64,000 bases of DNA from Physcomitrium patens (Eukaryota; Streptophyta; Bryopsida; Funariales; Funariaceae), in NCBI RefSeq assembly GCF_000002425.4, contig NC_037260.1, positions 10,403,414 to 10,467,413 of the forward strand. Reading direction: 5' to 3'. A program made the translations under genes and the position numbers. The notes under the pieces are model-generated. The model saw nothing but the letters and a program-made list of their open reading frames with translations. It ran no database searches and had not been told where the DNA came from. Below are positions 63,331 through 64,000 of this stretch, in pieces (the stretch's first letter is position 1; each line of letters starts with the position of its first letter).

Positions 63331-63888
63331 TGTCAAGGACATGAACTAAAAGATGATACATAAATCAATGAAATCCATATTAAAGAAAGAATGACAAAAT
63401 AGAAATAAAAAAGTATGTATATTAAAAGAAACTAGAAAGGCTTATTGCCAAAAGACAAGAAAACTTGAGACTCTTGAAACTAAAATAGAAACAAGAAAGA
63501 AGTTGACAAGAGTGAAGAGGACTTCATTCTTATCTCTATATATACTATATAATTAGGGGCTACATGGCAATGTCTTATACGACCTTCAATATGTGTCGAC
63601 TTTGTAGGACATATGCCTTGACTTACAAGGCAAGTTTTTCTTTGTGTGGGCCACATAGTTAGCTTGGTCTTCAAGCTAACAATATGTGTGGCGCATGGCC
63701 AACTTGTTGACTACATTTCTAACCCAAAAAGTCATTTAAAGACACCTATAAAGTCAAAGCAGCGTCTATGAAGCTTCTAGAAAGCTTCTATAGAAAATAT
63801 TATAGAATTAACTTGCTTTTATTTACTTCTACTTACTTCTACCTATTTATATAGGTAATTACTGGCTTATATGCATATGTCCGTGACA
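63331..63888 (-). repeat. 5' LTR of Gypsy element 2
   Basis: 558 bases, TG...CA. It contains a perfect three-unit heat-shock element at 63770-63782 (GAAGCTTCTAGAA), upstream in element direction of a TATATATA run near 63536-63544. Confidence 0.92.
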
Positions 63889-63893
63889 TTTTT

Positions 63894-64000
63894 TGTTGCA
63901 AAATTTCACAATAACAAAAATTTCTTTACAAAGAATAATTAACTTTATATTATCTATTCAAGAGTTTAAAAGATGTACAAGTTCTAGTAACAAATATCTT
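63894..64000. other. Flanking DNA right of element 2
   Basis: AT-rich, no feature seen. It continues the target DNA found left of 57502. Confidence 0.4.

Larger units (their letters stand above)
57507..63888 (-). mobile_element. Ty3/Gypsy chromovirus (element 2), whole-length fossil
   Basis: A 6.4-kb minus-strand element with two LTRs of equal length (57507-58064 and 63331-63888, 558 bases each) and a TTTTT duplication on both sides (57502-57506 and 63889-63893). The purine-tract complement (ACCCTCTCTT) follows the left LTR. A primer site of initiator-Met type is suggested by AGCTCTAATACTG near 63297-63310. In element order: gag (63069-62084), protease (62034-61750), reverse transcriptase (about 61610-60800), RNase H (60797-60255), integrase (about 59833-59100), chromodomain (about 58800-58660) and the extra segment seen in element 1 (about 58330-58095). 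It is broken a dozen times or more. LTRs differ at about one base in ten, so it is older than element 1. Confidence 0.92.

Noticed and set aside
1-64000. CRISPR arrays, rRNA or tRNA genes, bacterial operons
   Set aside because: None of the expected repeats, cloverleaf folds or gene arrangements were seen. Genes have spliceosomal introns and plant homologues.

Overview
The window reads as nuclear DNA of a land plant. Its proteins match plant forms (NUP107, HEI10, GCP3, a plant METTL18-type methyltransferase), introns are short GT-AG introns, and a telo-box sits in one gene leader. RPN2 has no intron and NUP107 only one, and the spacers are very AT-rich. I lean towards a non-seed plant (bryophyte or lycophyte), but this is inference and the species cannot be fixed from the sequence.

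Gene island, 1-24.5 kb. In order: a METTL18/HPM1-like protein-histidine methyltransferase (+, 317-2588, N-terminus unresolved); an intronless 26S proteasome subunit RPN2 (-, 6717-9794); nucleoporin NUP107 (+, 13579-17417, two exons); the meiotic RING protein HEI10 (+, 18729-20819, seven exons); tubulin-folding cofactor A (+, 21994-22689, three exons); and the last two exons of gamma-tubulin complex protein 3 (-, 23431-24531). The GCP3 piece is 5'-truncated beside a Copia LTR and carries a frameshift. Spacers hold AT-rich DNA, microsatellites, a fold-back MITE-like element and a 30-bp perfect palindrome.

Retroelement zone, 24.5-64 kb. All elements here are fossils. A Copia element (24559-36192) was split by a younger Gypsy chromovirus on the minus strand (25944-32083, 5-bp target duplication). 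A small host island at 36.2-38.5 kb holds an exon-like fragment that may be the first exon of an nCBP/4EHP cap-binding protein gene. Further right are a 5'-truncated Gypsy chromovirus (+, about 40850-44285), a Gypsy relic (element 3, 44289-44340 plus 52593-55630) split by a third, divergent Gypsy element (44341-52592), a solo LTR (56249-56790), and a whole-length but decayed Gypsy element (element 2, 57507-63888).

Most interesting: the LTRs of the youngest Gypsy element carry tandem perfect heat-shock elements (GAAnnTTCnnGAA arrays) just upstream of a TATA box, which resembles a heat-driven promoter. It and a second Gypsy element also share an extra coding segment between the chromodomain and the 3' LTR. 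The 44.3-52.6 kb element has a reverse transcriptase with unusual motif surroundings. The host genes serve unrelated basic functions (ribosomal protein methylation, proteolysis, nuclear pore, meiotic crossover, microtubules) and show no sign of acting as a cluster.
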